Below are positions 63,687 through 64,000 of a stretch of DNA of 64,000 bases, in pieces. Numbering within the stretch: the first letter of the stretch is position 1; each line of letters starts with the position of its first letter. A program made the position numbers and the translations under genes. Location: positions 19,314 to 83,313 of the forward strand of contig JAAYDI010000014.1 of assembly GCA_012729315.1 (NCBI GenBank). Direction: 5' to 3'. Under the pieces are notes generated by a model, which was given only the letters and a program-made list of their open reading frames with translations, searched no databases and was not told the origin of the DNA. Origin of the DNA: Planctomycetaceae bacterium (GTDB taxonomy: Bacteria; Planctomycetota; Planctomycetia; Pirellulales; Pirellulaceae).

Positions 63687-64000
63687 ATGAAGCACGCCAG
63701 CTCCGAGCAGTTGTCGGCAATCGATGCGGCCAGCACTGACCGATCGCGCGCCGGGGACCGGACAGATGGCCAGGCCGACCGCGTGGTGGAACTGCACGGC
63801 ATCGTCAAGGACTACGGCCGGGTCTGTGCGCTGCGCAACGTCAGCATGACGATTGGCCATGGCGTCACCGGTCTGCTCGGTCCGAACGGGGCGGGCAAGA
63901 CCACGCTGATCAAGGTCCTGCTGGGCCTGGTGCGCATCTCTGCGGGGCGCGGCGTCGTGCTCGGGTACGACCTGACGAGCAGCGCGCAGTCGATCCGCTA
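63687..64000 (+). CDS. ABC transporter ATP-binding protein (5' part, runs off the window)
   Basis: First 104 codons from ATG 63687. After a 32-residue polar extension comes the core VVELHGIVKDYGRVCALRNVS and the Walker A GPNGAGKTT (65-73), then LLGLVRISAGRGVVLGYDL. The signature C-loop and Walker B are beyond the edge. The short A-loop and the spacing resemble ABC-2-type exporters; the permease is probably the next gene. Spaced four bases after the F420-type gene. Confidence 0.85.
   Translation, partial: MKHASSEQLSAIDAASTDRSRAGDRTDGQADRVVELHGIVKDYGRVCALRNVSMTIGHGVTGLLGPNGAGKTTLIKVLLGLVRISAGRGVVLGYDLTSSAQSIR

Noticed and set aside
1..64000. Mobile elements, prophage, CRISPR, tRNA or rRNA genes
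   Set aside because: No transposase, integrase, inverted terminal repeats, phage genes, spaced repeats or tRNA T-loop signatures were noticed on reading; this was by eye, not an exhaustive scan.

Overview
This is a GC-rich chromosomal window that looks like a member of the Planctomycetota. The evidence is the combination of a LEPR-XLL-type N-terminal motif on a secreted protein, two ECF sigma factor / Hanks-type Ser/Thr kinase pairs, a very long low-complexity membrane protein of the type common in that phylum, secreted hydrolase-like proteins with unassigned domains, and lipid A synthesis (LpxK). I cannot place it below phylum. No tRNA, rRNA, IS element, prophage or CRISPR array was seen. 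About 53 protein genes fill the window, most in short operons.

Layout. 158-5454 (-): a 1227-aa membrane protein overlapping nadB. 5842-8438 (+): an isocitrate/isopropylmalate dehydrogenase, a small basic protein and lpxK. 8465-12054 (-): three glycosyltransferase-type proteins, a BON protein and APS kinase (cysC). 12366-14564 (+): glycogen/maltodextrin phosphorylase. 14597-18971 (-): a zinc-ribbon protein and a 1065-aa membrane protein; 19098-20609 (+): a YugP-type metallopeptidase and an unknown membrane-anchored protein. 20851-25444 (+): a DinG-like helicase followed by a carbamoyltransferase / SxtJ / DUF5989 cassette. 26047-30407 (+): a four-gene unit of a PilT-type ATPase, a membrane-fused PilB/GspE-type protein that has lost its Walker A lysine, a CvpA-like protein and another membrane protein. 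30462-35910 (-): a secreted metzincin, an 862-aa exported protein and rsmE. 36121-38226 (+): small membrane proteins and a DUF4105 lipoprotein. 38316-41720 (-): a secreted glycosidase-like protein. 42243-42938 (+): an HTH/WYL regulator with a strikingly structured leader. 43044-49381 (-): the LEPR-XLL protein and two sigma/kinase pairs. 49716-52033 (+): an Nramp-related transporter lacking the metal-ligand motifs, and an unknown protein. 52167-55414 (-): exported TIM-barrel and ceramidase-like proteins and a universal stress protein. 55749-57113 (+): an NtrC-type response regulator. 57114-62207 (-): a GYF-domain protein, a beta-CASP metallo-hydrolase, an epimerase-like protein and a tandem GGDEF protein. 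62208-63049: a gene-free stretch that appears to carry an ORF-less minus-strand transcript with its own promoter and terminator. 63050-64000 (+): an F420-type oxidoreductase and the start of an ABC transporter ATPase.

The most unusual signals are the PilT/pseudo-PilB membrane unit (26047-30407), the ORF-less transcription unit (62471-62832), the multi-branched leader (42095-42242), the ligand-less Nramp protein, the DinG protein missing one Fe-S cysteine, and a genome-wide habit of perfect 8-15 bp tandem duplications, at least eleven in this window and nearly all between genes.
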